A stretch of DNA of 33,972 bases, taken from the NCBI GenBank assembly GCA_018826255.1, contig JAHJZO010000042.1, positions 1-33,972 on the forward strand, in the 5' to 3' direction. Below the pieces are notes generated by a model. That model had not been told where the DNA came from. It did no database searches and saw nothing but the letters and a program-made list of their open reading frames with translations. Made by a program: the position numbers and the translations under genes. This document shows, piece by piece, positions 1 to 9,814 of this stretch. The stretch's first letter is position 1; each line of letters opens with the position of its first letter. The stretch is from Patescibacteria group bacterium. GTDB taxonomy: Bacteria > Patescibacteriota > Minisyncoccia > UBA10092.

Positions 1-713
1 GCCTGTCTTATCCACCAGGTGGCGTAAGTTGAAAATTTAAAACCCCGGCGGTAATCAAATTTATCAACCGCCCGCGCCAATCCCATATTTCCTTCTTGGA
101 TCAGATCCAAAAGAGTCAAATTCGGACTGCGGCCGATATAGCGCTTGGCAATTGAAACAACCAGCCGCAAGTTTGACTGAATCAATTTGTTGCGCGCTTC
201 AAGATCGCCCTTTTCATTTTTTTTCGCCAGTTCTTTTTCTTCGTCGCTTGTTAAAAGCGGAGTTTTGCCGATTTCCCGGAGATATAATTGCACCGAATCA
301 AAAGCTGCCGTGTCGTCCGCCTCAATATTCAACGCTCTGTTGATTTCCTCTTCGCTCGGTTCTGGTATTACATCTTCTATAAACTCCCGGCTTCCCTCAA
401 CTTTGATATTCGCTTCTTCCAAACGGTCATAGAGACGCTCAAGTCCCGTAATGTCTTTTTCAACATCCGGAAAAAATTTCAAAATTTCCGTTTCGGTAAC
501 AAACCTTCTCTCCCGGCCGCGGTTAATTATGGCCTGGACACGCCCTTCAAAAATCCGATCCTTCTTACTGACTCTTGGCGTTGGCTTTACTTTCTTTTTT
601 GACCGGATTTTTTTCTTGGGACTTGTTTTTTTAATAACCCTTTTTTTCTTTTTGCCAACGGACTTTTTCTTGCCGGTAGAAATTTTTCTCTTTTTTTTAC
701 TTTTTGTTTTCAT
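1..713 (-). CDS. rpoD: RNA polymerase sigma factor RpoD (sigma-70), 3' part outside window
   Basis: Reverse-strand translation starts at the ATG at 713 (MKTKSKKK...) and reaches the region 2 motif [57 protein letters not shown] at the window edge; directly downstream of dnaG with a 17-nt overlap. Confidence 0.93.
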   Translation of the reverse strand, partial: MKTKSKKKRKISTGKKKSVGKKKKRVIKKTSPKKKIRSKKKVKPTPRVSKKDRIFEGRVQAIINRGRERRFVTETEILKFFPDVEKDITGLERLYDRLEEANIKVEGSREFIEDVIPEPSEEEINRALNIEADDTAAFDSVQLYLREIGKTPLLTSDEEKELAKKNEKGDLEARNKLIQSNLRLVVSIAKRYIGRSPNLTLLDLIQEGNMGLARAVDKFDYRRGFKFSTYATWWIRQ

Positions 714-2466
714 CTATTTTATAGAGTTTATTGGAAACACTTTGAAATTCTTCCATCAGCTGATTCATATCAAGGCCTTCTTCAGCCTCGCATTTTCTTA
801 TTTGCTGACCGATTTTTTGCAAATTTTCTTTGTGGCGTTCGCGTTCGATCTCTTTAATTAAAAGCTTCACTTCTTCGCCGATATCAAAATCGTGATCCGC
901 TTTTTCCAACTCGTAATCGCCGGCGAGGTACAAAAAGTCCAGTCGCGGGCGCAAATCCGGGGAAAGCGCCGCTCTCGTCGCGGAAAATTCATTTTGATTC
1001 GCCGCCAGAGCGCTCAAAATTTCAAAATCGTTTTTGGGCAGAACGGCAGCCGCTTTAATCGCTTCGGCGATTAATTCCGGCTTTTTTAATAATAACGCTA
1101 AAAGGCGTTCGCTCAAAATTTCTTTCCGCCCCCGTGCCGATATTGCCGGTCGTTGAGACGAAGCGACATTGGCCATTTCGGTTTTTTCTATTTCTATTCT
1201 TTCCATCTCTTCTTTTAAATCACTTTCTGAAATACCGAGCCGCAGCGACAATTCCCTGAGCCAGCCGCTTCTTTCCACGGCGCTGGGCAAGCGTTTTATT
1301 TCGGAAAGCAAAGTTAAAGCAATAAATTTTTTCCCTTCGATTTTGTCGGTTGAAAATTTTCCGAACGCCCGGTTGAAATAATATGCCATAATTGGCTGGC
1401 TTTCCGAAACAAGTTTTATAAACTCTCCCGGCCGTTCTTTAACGAAATCGGCGGGGTCTTTACCGGAAGAAATATCCAAAACCGAAACCCCGAATCCCAA
1501 TTCATTAGCCAAATCAACGCCACGTTTGGTGGCGCGAAAACCGGCGTCATCCACATCAAAAGCCAAAATCAAATTATTGGTAAGCCGTTTCAAAATTGAA
1601 AGGTGATTTTCGGTTAAAGCCGTACCCGATGTCGCTACAATATTTTTTATTCCGTCTTGCCATGGCAGAATTGCGTCCATTTGTCCCTCAACCAAAACTA
1701 CTTTGTCGGCTTTTCTGATTTCCGTTTTTGCTTTATCAAAACCGTAAAGAACCTTGCTTTTACTATACAAAATCGTTTCCGGGGAATTAACATATTTACC
1801 GCTGTCGGCTCTTTCGGTTTTTGAAGGTATAACATCGCTCATGATGCGGCCGGAAAAAGCCACCACGCGCCCGTTGGAATCAAAAATCGGGAACATCAGG
1901 CGGTTTCTAAATCGGTCGTGATATCTGTCGCCCCGCAAAATCAAGCCGGCTTTTTCTATTTCCGTTTCGCGATAGCCCTGCTTTAATAAAAATGACAATA
2001 GCGAGCTCCAAGAATCCGGCGCGTAACCGAGACGCCATTCGCTTATGGTTTTCTCTTGTGCTCCCCTTCCGCGAAGATAGTCCAAGATAACGGAAGCGCT
2101 ATTTAATGAAGCGGTAAAAAATTGAGTCGCCTTTTCGCAGATTTCGTAAATTCTGTCTTTTTCGGTCCGCAGTTTCGGATCGCTGTATTTCAAAGCCACT
2201 CCTGCTTTTTCCGCCAAAATTTTCAGCGCTTCCTTGAATTCAACGCCTTCAATTTTTTGAACAAATGTGAAAATGTCGCCACCTTCGGCGCAACCGAAGC
2301 AATGCCAGTTTTGGCGCGACGGCGAAACCATAAATGACGGGGTTTTTTCATTATGAAAAGGACACAATCCTTTGTGGTTGATGCCGGCTTTTTGCAGACG
2401 AATGTAACCGGAAATTACGTCAACTATATTAAGTTTTTCCTTTATCTCTTGAACCTGATCAGACAT
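697..2466 (-). CDS. dnaG: DNA primase DnaG
   Basis: 589 aa; CHC2 zinc finger ([25 protein letters not shown]), [14 protein letters not shown]; next to rpoD. Confidence 0.97.
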   Translation of the reverse strand: MSDQVQEIKEKLNIVDVISGYIRLQKAGINHKGLCPFHNEKTPSFMVSPSRQNWHCFGCAEGGDIFTFVQKIEGVEFKEALKILAEKAGVALKYSDPKLRTEKDRIYEICEKATQFFTASLNSASVILDYLRGRGAQEKTISEWRLGYAPDSWSSLLSFLLKQGYRETEIEKAGLILRGDRYHDRFRNRLMFPIFDSNGRVVAFSGRIMSDVIPSKTERADSGKYVNSPETILYSKSKVLYGFDKAKTEIRKADKVVLVEGQMDAILPWQDGIKNIVATSGTALTENHLSILKRLTNNLILAFDVDDAGFRATKRGVDLANELGFGVSVLDISSGKDPADFVKERPGEFIKLVSESQPIMAYYFNRAFGKFSTDKIEGKKFIALTLLSEIKRLPSAVERSGWLRELSLRLGISESDLKEEMERIEIEKTEMANVASSQRPAISARGRKEILSERLLALLLKKPELIAEAIKAAAVLPKNDFEILSALAANQNEFSATRAALSPDLRPRLDFLYLAGDYELEKADHDFDIGEEVKLLIKEIERERHKENLQKIGQQIRKCEAEEGLDMNQLMEEFQSVSNKLYKIDENKK

Positions 2467-2467
2467 A

Positions 2468-2911
2468 TTATTTATACTCTATCTTAACCTGAAGCCACTG
2501 GCCATTACCAACTGTAAAAGAATAGCTGTCGCGAACCGGCGCGATGGGGCCATCGGGGTCCATAGGTTTCAAAATATAAGAACCGGGGCGTAAAGGAATC
2601 TGGAAAGTTCCATCGCTGTGAGTCCGTACTGAAATAAAAGGCGTCGATGAATTGTCGCTCTTGAAAATTTCAAGCGACGCTTCATATTCATATGGCCCGC
2701 CACCCAATAAAACCACTTTGCCGGCGATACCTGAATTAACAATATTGCCCTCCACTGCCGGCGCTTGCGCGGCGGCTTGAATAAAATCATTATTTACCGA
2801 TGGTGAGATGGAATCGTTTTTTGACGTTCTATAAAAATAAAAAACAAGCGCGCCCCCCGCCGCGGCCAAAACAACAAATCCGGTTAAAAATACCAATAGT
2901 TTTTTATTCAT
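2468..2911 (-). CDS. Membrane-anchored protein with carboxypeptidase-regulatory-like (beta-sandwich) domain
   Basis: 147 aa; N-terminal TM helix, then GxVxL...SDGTFQIPLRPGSYILKP pattern. Confidence 0.6.
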   Translation of the reverse strand: MNKKLLVFLTGFVVLAAAGGALVFYFYRTSKNDSISPSVNNDFIQAAAQAPAVEGNIVNSGIAGKVVLLGGGPYEYEASLEIFKSDNSSTPFISVRTHSDGTFQIPLRPGSYILKPMDPDGPIAPVRDSYSFTVGNGQWLQVKIEYK

Positions 2912-2916
2912 ATCGC

Positions 2917-3183
2917 TTATTTTACTGATTGCAACTGTTCCAAAAGTTTTTGAAAATCCATAGAAGAATCCGTAACACCCTTAAACTGCTGCGCTACCGA
3001 CATTACGCGTTCTATGTACGGCGTAAGAAAATAAAACGCTCCGAAAATAATTCCGATAAAAATAATATATCTAAATATAGTCCAGAACCGCCGCCATTTC
3101 TCCGCCCGCCAGATCTTTTTAACTAAAATTAAAGTTTCTTCTTGCTTAGCCTGAATTTCTTTTAATTCTTCATCATTCACCAA
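2917..3183 (-). CDS. Small single-TM hypothetical protein
   Basis: 88 aa; in operon orientation; TM segment IFRYIIFIGIIFGAFYFLTPYI. Confidence 0.55.
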   Translation of the reverse strand: MVNDEELKEIQAKQEETLILVKKIWRAEKWRRFWTIFRYIIFIGIIFGAFYFLTPYIERVMSVAQQFKGVTDSSMDFQKLLEQLQSVK

Positions 3184-3187
3184 TTTT

Positions 3188-5512
3188 TTATCGATTCCAA
3201 TTAGTAATCAATTTTTGAATTTGATCAAGAGACGCTTTTATGTTTTCAAGCATAGAGGCAGAATATTGGTTGTTCGGTGAAGAACCGTCAATGGAAGATT
3301 CATTTGCCGTCGGCACCCAATCCAGCTTAGTAGAGTCCCAGCGGTAGGATTCCCCATTGCGCCAGATGTTGGTGGCTGAATCTATATATTGTCCCTTATT
3401 ATAACCATAAGCGGTTACCTCAGTTATGTTAATTCGCAGGTCTCTATTAGTGTCGGCTGGGTGGTAGGTTTTGTCCTCACAAGTAGGCTTACTCTGACAA
3501 CCATTAACATCAATACTTCCAGAAACAATCGTTCCGTCACTGCACCAACCAGGAACTGGCGGCGCATATTGAGGACAAGTGTTTGCCGGAGTCACCGCCA
3601 CAATGCTAAACGCCGCATCGGATTCATCTTTAGCCGAATAATTAGTATAAGTCCCCAAATAGACAACTACTTTATAGTTACCCGGAATTGTTGTTGATGG
3701 TATTGTCCAATAAGTTCCGCATTTACTATCAAAACAAGAAGTTATTGCGTTAGATAAAACAGTAGAATAACCCCTATCTGACAAAATACCCACCTCTAGT
3801 TTGGCGGTTAAATCAGAAACATTCCATCGAATAAATTGAGTAGAGCCAACTTGCCACGCCTCTCCCCCGTTCGGCGAAAGCACGGTGATGGAAGGAGTTT
3901 TGGAAGAAATGACGGTCATGATGTTTCCATACACAGGCATTCCAGATGTTTTTGCTCCCGGAGAAACGAAGTTAAGTCCAGGAATCCCTAAACGAATGGG
4001 TATACTAGGTCCACTTCCTACAGAAGCACGAACATCGGCACTAACGGCCAAAGTTTTTGACGAGTAAGCAGGAATCGTAAGGTTATCCACATCAATCCAC
4101 TGATAGTAATAATTGCCATTGTAAGTCAATATACTCGCGGTTGCACCTAATTGAGACCCGGATGTAGAATCAACAACTTTTATATTTTGAACGAAGTCAG
4201 AAGCATTTGGCGTATCAGAACCGACTTGAATTGAATTTACGCTAACATCGCTGGCGCCGGCTGATAATCTTATCTTCGCGAATGGCACATTTGCTCGTCC
4301 GGGTGTGATATCGCCACCTGCTGGAGTCGAAGAGTCCAAGGAGACATTAACCGAAGAAATGTTTGCCGATGCGATTTTGAAGTAGCTATCGCTTGAGTCG
4401 CATGTCGTGGTTTCAGTTCTGCAAACTTGAATGGTGTATGAACCATCAGAGGCGAGCGCATTATCCAAGCCATCAAGCGCTCCAACCGACCATGAGTATG
4501 AAAGACCAGCTACATTCTTCGCGATCGTATAAGAACATGTGACGCCCCCGGCGCACTGCGGAGATGTTGCTACGAGTTTAATGTAATAAGAACTCGGCGG
4601 AGGCATACAGGTTTTTTCAGCCGGGCATGCCGGTGTGGGTGTGTTGTCCTGCCACTTAATTGTCTGCTTTGTACCACTTGTCCATGTCTCCCCGCCGTTT
4701 GGGGAAGTAACGGTGATGGTGGAAGTGGGGATTGTATCTCCAACATTTACGCTTATGCTAGTTTGGGCGGAAAGACCTTGATTATCGGTGACGGTAAAAG
4801 TTGGGCTGAAGGCGCCGCCTCTGCTATAGGAATGAGTGAAAGTAGTGGTTTGGGTATAAGTTGTTGATTTTGGCGCAAGAGTTGAAGCGCCGTATGTCAA
4901 TTCGTCTCCCCAAACGACTGAATAAGTTAGTACGCCCTGCTCCGAATCACTAGCTTTGACTGTCCAAGTTCCGATTTCGTTAATCTTAAGAGTTATCGGT
5001 CCACTAACCGCATTGATTGTTGGTGGCTGATTTTGCATTGGCTGAGTTGGCTGAGGAGGAACAATTCCGCACCCATACAAACTATTCAACTTTGCACGCG
5101 TTGATTTTCCAACAAAACCGGTACCATATTTAAGTCCGTAAGAAGCCAAAACTTCACTGCGGTATTTTTCCTGAAAAGCGGTAACGACAGAAGCTACTTG
5201 CTCATCAAAGTCAGCCTCGTGTTCTGTAATTAAAGTTTCTTTTTGTAGGGCTATAATTAAATTTGCTACCTCATCACCGCTTTTCCCTATTCCCAAATTC
5301 GCGTTAAAATCATGGCACCAAGCAGTTGTTCCTTGCTGGGCTTGCAACTGCCGAATTTGCTGCTGAAGCGCCTGAATCTGCTGCATTAACGCATTTATTT
5401 GGGCTTGCACTTCCGCGGTTACAGCGTTAGCTTTGGGCGCACCGCCCGTCAGAGACAAACTAAGAACCACTGCCAACGCTATTAGCAACGAATACTTAAA
5501 ATATTTTTTCAT
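3188..5512 (-). CDS. Secreted modular surface protein (peptidoglycan-binding-like N-terminus, PKD-like, two Kre9/KNH-like domains, dockerin/EF-hand-like calcium loop)
   Basis: Listed ORF extends to 5596; signal peptide MKKYFKYSLLIALAVVLSLSLTGGAPKANA begins at the ATG at 5512; repeated SPNGGE(T/A)W..G modules; DTNRDLRINITEV loop. Confidence 0.75.
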   Translation of the reverse strand: MKKYFKYSLLIALAVVLSLSLTGGAPKANAVTAEVQAQINALMQQIQALQQQIRQLQAQQGTTAWCHDFNANLGIGKSGDEVANLIIALQKETLITEHEADFDEQVASVVTAFQEKYRSEVLASYGLKYGTGFVGKSTRAKLNSLYGCGIVPPQPTQPMQNQPPTINAVSGPITLKINEIGTWTVKASDSEQGVLTYSVVWGDELTYGASTLAPKSTTYTQTTTFTHSYSRGGAFSPTFTVTDNQGLSAQTSISVNVGDTIPTSTITVTSPNGGETWTSGTKQTIKWQDNTPTPACPAEKTCMPPPSSYYIKLVATSPQCAGGVTCSYTIAKNVAGLSYSWSVGALDGLDNALASDGSYTIQVCRTETTTCDSSDSYFKIASANISSVNVSLDSSTPAGGDITPGRANVPFAKIRLSAGASDVSVNSIQVGSDTPNASDFVQNIKVVDSTSGSQLGATASILTYNGNYYYQWIDVDNLTIPAYSSKTLAVSADVRASVGSGPSIPIRLGIPGLNFVSPGAKTSGMPVYGNIMTVISSKTPSITVLSPNGGEAWQVGSTQFIRWNVSDLTAKLEVGILSDRGYSTVLSNAITSCFDSKCGTYWTIPSTTIPGNYKVVVYLGTYTNYSAKDESDAAFSIVAVTPANTCPQYAPPVPGWCSDGTIVSGSIDVNGCQSKPTCEDKTYHPADTNRDLRINITEVTAYGYNKGQYIDSATNIWRNGESYRWDSTKLDWVPTANESSIDGSSPNNQYSASMLENIKASLDQIQKLITNWNR

Positions 5513-5611
5513 ATTTTTATTTTTACGCTTAATTTTAATTTTATGATTAATAATAAACCCACAATCTAATAATACCCCCCCCAAGCCAAAAATCAAGCGC
5601 CTGTAGAAAAC

Positions 5612-6850
5612 TTACTCGTACCTCAATGCTTCCATGGGACTTTTGCGGGAGGCCTTGCGGGCCGGATAAATGCCGAAAACAAGGCCGATTAAAGTGGCTA
5701 TGCCAAGTCCTAAAATTATCGCCAGAACTGGAATTGAAAATTGCCACACCAGCGCGAGATAATGCCCCAAAATAAAAGACACTATAAATGAAAGAAAAAT
5801 CCCCAATGCGATGCCAATTATTCCGCCCATAGTTGTGAGCATAATCGCTTCAAGAAGAAATTGAATTAAAATATTCTTGCCGGTGGCGCCGAGAGCTTTA
5901 CGGAGACCGATTTCTCTTGTTCGTTCCGTTACCGACACCAGCATAATATTCATAATGCCGATGCCGCCGACAAAAAGAGAAATCGCGGCGATGGCCGCTA
6001 AAAACAAGGTGAAAATATCCGTTATGGAACTTACCATCTTCAGGGCCTCGGCTTGGGTTTCAACAAAAAAATCATCTTTGGACGAGTCGGATATATTATG
6101 ATTGTTTCTTAAAGTTATTTTTATATCATTAACCGTACGATTGACATTTTCTTCGCTATCGGCTTCAACCACTATGCGGTTAAAATATTTTATTCCGAAA
6201 ATATATTGCTGAGCGGTGGTATAAGGAATAATGGCGATATCGTCAAAATTTAAAAAACTCACTTGTCCCGTTTTGGGAAAAATTCCGATAATCCTGAAGT
6301 TTTTTCCTTTAATTTTAATCCTTTGCCCCAACGCGCTGTCATTGCCGAAAAGCTGATCTTTAACTTTTGAACCGACTATAACCACATCGGCATATCCTTT
6401 AACTTCTTCATCCGTAAAAATTCTGCCTTCCGAAGGATAAATATTATAGATTTTGGTAAAAAGACCGGTTACTCCGAGAATTGTTGGCCGGTAGGCCTCA
6501 TTTTCATAAACAGCAGTTTGGCTTCCAAAAACTATTGGCATGATTTCGGCCAGATGCGGCACATTGTTTTTTTTCTGAAGTTCCGCGACATCTTTTTCTT
6601 TCAGCGAATCCGTAAATGTTGAAAGCATATCGGTGATTCCCTGCGGTTGGCGGCCGGGAGCGATCGCAATAACTTTCGGGCCCATGCTTTGAATCTGACT
6701 TAAAATAAGATTTTGAGCTCCTTGTCCCAAAGACATTATTAAAATAATCGCCGTAATGCCAATCACAATACCGAGCAAAGTTAAAAAACTTCTCATTTTA
6801 TTTATCGTAAGCCCTCTAAACGCGGTTTTTACTGTGTATTTAATATGCAT
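5612..6850 (-). CDS. ABC transporter permease, MacB/FtsX family
   Basis: 412 aa; MRSFLTLLGIVIGITAIILIMSLGQGA N-terminus, VSVTERTREIGLRKALGAT motif, C-terminal TMs. Confidence 0.93.
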   Translation of the reverse strand: MHIKYTVKTAFRGLTINKMRSFLTLLGIVIGITAIILIMSLGQGAQNLILSQIQSMGPKVIAIAPGRQPQGITDMLSTFTDSLKEKDVAELQKKNNVPHLAEIMPIVFGSQTAVYENEAYRPTILGVTGLFTKIYNIYPSEGRIFTDEEVKGYADVVIVGSKVKDQLFGNDSALGQRIKIKGKNFRIIGIFPKTGQVSFLNFDDIAIIPYTTAQQYIFGIKYFNRIVVEADSEENVNRTVNDIKITLRNNHNISDSSKDDFFVETQAEALKMVSSITDIFTLFLAAIAAISLFVGGIGIMNIMLVSVTERTREIGLRKALGATGKNILIQFLLEAIMLTTMGGIIGIALGIFLSFIVSFILGHYLALVWQFSIPVLAIILGLGIATLIGLVFGIYPARKASRKSPMEALRYE

Positions 6851-6859
6851 AATTATGGA

Positions 6860-7576
6860 TTATTTGAAAAATCCGTTTTGATGTTTGTGCTTTTGTTCAA
6901 CAATTTGGTCAACTTCAATAAGGCCATCTTTAATTTTAATCAGCCGGTGGGCGTATTCGGCAGTATATGTTTCGTGAGTTACCAAAATAATTGTGTGGCC
7001 TTCAATATGGAGTTTTTCCAAAATTTCCATAACTTGGCTTCCGGATTTTGAATCAAGATTACCGGTTGGTTCATCGGCAAAAATCACCGACGGATTATTA
7101 ACTAGGGCGCGCGCTATGGCGATCCTTTGCTTTTCACCGCCGGAAAGATGGGCCGGTTCGTAATCTTTCCTGTGGGACATCCCGACCGAATCAATCGCTT
7201 TCAAAGCCATTTCATCCCAAAGAGATTCTTTGACATCGGAATAAAGCAATGGCAATTTTACATTTTCCAGAACCGAAGTTCTGGGCAAAAGATTGAACGC
7301 TTGAAAAATAAATCCCATTTTTTCATTGCGCACTTGGGCCAATCCCTCGTCGGAATAATCATTCATGCTTTTTTCTTCAAAAAGATAATCCCCGCCCGTG
7401 AGCCGGTCCAGAAATCCCAGAATATGCAAAAGAGTCGACTTGCCGGATCCGGAAGGCCCCATGATTGAAATAAATTCTCCCTTTTCAACGGAAAAATCCA
7501 AGCCGCGCAGAGCTATTGTTTCAATTTCGTCGCGGTAAGTTTTTTCTAATTTTACTGCCTTGATAATAGCCGTCAT
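6860..7576 (-). CDS. ABC transporter ATP-binding protein, MacB/LolD type
   Basis: 238 aa; Walker [10 protein letters not shown], signature LSGGEKQR, Walker [13 protein letters not shown]. Confidence 0.95.
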   Translation of the reverse strand: MTAIIKAVKLEKTYRDEIETIALRGLDFSVEKGEFISIMGPSGSGKSTLLHILGFLDRLTGGDYLFEEKSMNDYSDEGLAQVRNEKMGFIFQAFNLLPRTSVLENVKLPLLYSDVKESLWDEMALKAIDSVGMSHRKDYEPAHLSGGEKQRIAIARALVNNPSVIFADEPTGNLDSKSGSQVMEILEKLHIEGHTIILVTHETYTAEYAHRLIKIKDGLIEVDQIVEQKHKHQNGFFK

Positions 7577-9009
7577 TGAGAAATGACAATTTTGTCGCCT
7601 TCTTTCAAACCTTCCAAAATTTCTATATTTCCGTCAGAACCGCGAAGACCGGTTACAACCTTGAGCCTTGTTACAGTTCCATCTTGAGCGGATGCCGGGT
7701 CATAAATATCCACAAATTTATCGCCATCGGCCGATGTTATGGCTCGTTGCGGAACAATGAGCGCATCATTTTTTTGAGCGGTTAGAATTTCCAAATTGGC
7801 AGTCATCCCAGATTTAATCGGTTTATCGCCCGAATTGAACCGTAAAATTGTTTTATAAGTAGCAACACCTTCAACCATCGTTTCGGCTGGATTTATAGAA
7901 ATTACTTTTGTTTCAAAAACAATATCCCTGCCGTATGCATCAAGAGTCGCCTTGGCGGAATCGCCGATTTTTATTTTTGCGATATCAACTTCGGGAATAA
8001 ACGCTTCAATTTCATAAACAGAAGAAAGAATAGAAACCAGAATGGAACCGGCAGTTGCTATTTCTCCCACTTTTGCATCTTGTTTTATAACGACGCCATT
8101 TATTGGAGAATGAAGAACCGCCTTTGCGATTTGAGCTTCTATACTGCCAACCGAAGCTTCGTATGATTTAATGGAAACTTCTTCGGAAACAATATTCGCG
8201 CCTTGTAAATTAATCGCCTGTTTTTGATCGCTTATATTGGTTAGCGCGGCATTAATATTTGTCCTTGCCGTAGCTACATTCGCCTTATAGGAGTCCAAGG
8301 TTGAAGCTGATAAATTAGTTGCCTTTTCAAGAGCATCCATAGCATCAAATAAGAAATCCCTGATAACTTTAAGATGGGCGTCGCCTTTTGAAAGCGCCGA
8401 ATTTAGTTCATCACGTGAATTTGCATCCAATTTATTAAGTTCGCTCTTCCAGTTATCAAGCTCGGTTCTGGAGGTTAAACGGCCATTTTGCGAGTCGGTT
8501 TGGGCCTGGGAATTAGCGGTCGTAAAATTTAATTTCGGAGTATCGGATTCACCGTCGGAAAAAAAACTGTCTATTTGTTTTTTTACCGCGTCGTCGGCTT
8601 TGGCGTAGGCATCATTTAAAATATTGGCAACGGCCGAATAATAATTGTCCAGAACAATTTTTGATTTGTTAAACTCGGCTTTTTGAGTTTCTAAATCGGC
8701 ATTGGCTTTTTCAAGCTGGCTGTAAAGTTCGGAGTTGTCTTGGCCGACCAATGTGGCGCCGCTTGAGACATAATTGCCAACATCAACCAAGACCAGGGAT
8801 ATTTTTCCGCTTTTTTCAAACGCCAAATCGACGCTTCTGACCGGTTTAACATTGCCGACGACGCTTACTTCTTGAAGAATGGAACCTTTTTTAACAGTGA
8901 TGAATTCCGTTTCAGTTTTTTTGTTTCCGGCAAAAATAAAATAACCGCCCAAAATAATTACCGCGATAACTGTAGTGACTATGAAAATCGGCTTTTTGAA
9001 AAATCTCAT
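7573..9009 (-). CDS. Periplasmic adaptor/membrane fusion protein (MacA/HlyD-like)
   Basis: 478 aa; N-terminal TM, split lipoyl (GNVKPVRSVDLAFEKSGKI... / AVLHSPINGVVIKQDAKVGE), coiled coil; 4-nt overlap with the ATPase gene. Confidence 0.92.
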   Translation of the reverse strand: MRFFKKPIFIVTTVIAVIILGGYFIFAGNKKTETEFITVKKGSILQEVSVVGNVKPVRSVDLAFEKSGKISLVLVDVGNYVSSGATLVGQDNSELYSQLEKANADLETQKAEFNKSKIVLDNYYSAVANILNDAYAKADDAVKKQIDSFFSDGESDTPKLNFTTANSQAQTDSQNGRLTSRTELDNWKSELNKLDANSRDELNSALSKGDAHLKVIRDFLFDAMDALEKATNLSASTLDSYKANVATARTNINAALTNISDQKQAINLQGANIVSEEVSIKSYEASVGSIEAQIAKAVLHSPINGVVIKQDAKVGEIATAGSILVSILSSVYEIEAFIPEVDIAKIKIGDSAKATLDAYGRDIVFETKVISINPAETMVEGVATYKTILRFNSGDKPIKSGMTANLEILTAQKNDALIVPQRAITSADGDKFVDIYDPASAQDGTVTRLKVVTGLRGSDGNIEILEGLKEGDKIVISQ

Positions 9010-9015
9010 TTATAT

Positions 9016-9300
9016 TTATGTTTTTTTAGAAAGTTTTTCCGGATTCAGTTCCGAACCGCGCGCCTTCTGTTCTGCTTCTTCCTCTTTTTCTCGGCGCTTT
9101 TTTTCCTTTTTAGTCAGTTTCGCCATAACATCTATAACTTCTTTTCCATCGTAAAAACCGCAATGGGCGCAAACACGATGCGGCAAAACTTCTCTATCGC
9201 ATTTCTGACATATCGCCAAAAATGTTTTTTTCAAAGCCAAATGAGACCGTCTCCGGTTTCTCTTGCCTTTCGTATGCCTTTTTACCTGTACTCCACCCAT
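9016..9300 (-). CDS. rpmF: 50S ribosomal protein L32
   Basis: 94 aa; RHTKGKRNRRRSH...C..C.....PHRVCAHCGFYDGKEV with Cys4 zinc ribbon. Confidence 0.93.
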   Translation of the reverse strand: MGGVQVKRHTKGKRNRRRSHLALKKTFLAICQKCDREVLPHRVCAHCGFYDGKEVIDVMAKLTKKEKKRREKEEEAEQKARGSELNPEKLSKKT

Positions 9301-9315
9301 AAAATTAGTTTTTGG

Positions 9316-9344
9316 ATATTAACATAAAAAATTTTCCTTGGCAA
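9316..9344 (-). promoter_or_regulatory. Sigma-70 promoter upstream of rpmF
   Basis: TTGCCA - 17 nt - TAATAT on the minus strand, ending 15 nt before the rpmF ATG. Confidence 0.6.
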
Positions 9345-9362
9345 GATTTTATTACAAAATAA

Positions 9363-9396
9363 AAACCGCCAATCCTGTTTCAGAATTAAGCGGTTT
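9363..9396 (-). terminator. Intrinsic terminator downstream of the small membrane protein gene
   Basis: AAACCGC...GCGGTTT stem with interior AAT.CTG/CAG.ATT pairing followed by a T-rich tract on the minus strand. Confidence 0.7.
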
Positions 9397-9407
9397 CGTC
9401 TGTTCAT

Positions 9408-9614
9408 TTAATTATTGATATGATCTTTGTGCGAAGCTCTAGCTTGGTCTCGCACAAATCCAAGTCTCATCCAGACACCACCCCATACAGCGGCGACAAA
9501 AAAACTTACTGATAGACCAAAATCAAAACTGTCAAAAGCGTAATAATAGAAAATACCGGCGAGAATACAATAAATTGCAACCCCGCCAATTAGTGCTATC
9601 CAATATCGCCACAT
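9408..9614 (-). CDS. Small two-TM membrane protein
   Basis: Listed ORF begins at GTG 9620, but the SD GGAGG with 5-nt spacing points to the ATG at 9614 (MWRYWIALIGG...); own promoter and terminator. Confidence 0.6.
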   Translation of the reverse strand: MWRYWIALIGGVAIYCILAGIFYYYAFDSFDFGLSVSFFVAAVWGGVWMRLGFVRDQARASHKDHINN

Positions 9615-9665
9615 TGCCACCTCCTTCTTTCAAAATTTATTAAAAGGTTAACGAACTGTATTTAC

Positions 9666-9694
9666 ACTGTAACAAGAATTATATCTCTTGTCAA
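9666..9694 (-). promoter_or_regulatory. Sigma-70 promoter of the small membrane protein gene
   Basis: TTGACA - 17 nt - TACAGT on minus strand; spacer contains the ACAAGA-N8-TCTTGT inverted repeat. Confidence 0.65.
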
Positions 9695-9702
9695 ATATCA
9701 AA

Positions 9703-9740
9703 TTACATATCTGATATGCTATAGCATTCTATATATGTAA
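9703..9740. repeat. 38-bp nested palindrome between divergent promoters
   Basis: TTACATAT-5-ATGCTATAGCAT-5-ATATGTAA, symmetric. Confidence 0.75.
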
Positions 9741-9774
9741 TTCTGTTTTTGTTGAGAATTTTGAATAAAAAATT

Positions 9775-9802
9775 TTGATTGGAATTTTTTTAGTGATAGA
9801 AT
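9775..9802 (+). promoter_or_regulatory. Sigma-70 promoter of dnaE
   Basis: TTGATT - 16 nt - TAGAAT, 12 nt upstream of the dnaE ATG. Confidence 0.55.
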
Positions 9803-9814
9803 GAAAATATATTT

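Noticed and set aside
451-861. 136-aa plus-strand ORF and many other antisense ORFs (e.g. 8872..9327, 11711..12133, 18843..19373, 22451..22837)
   Set aside because: Shadow ORFs opposite confidently identified genes (rpoD/dnaG, macA-like, dnaE, gyrB, pheS).
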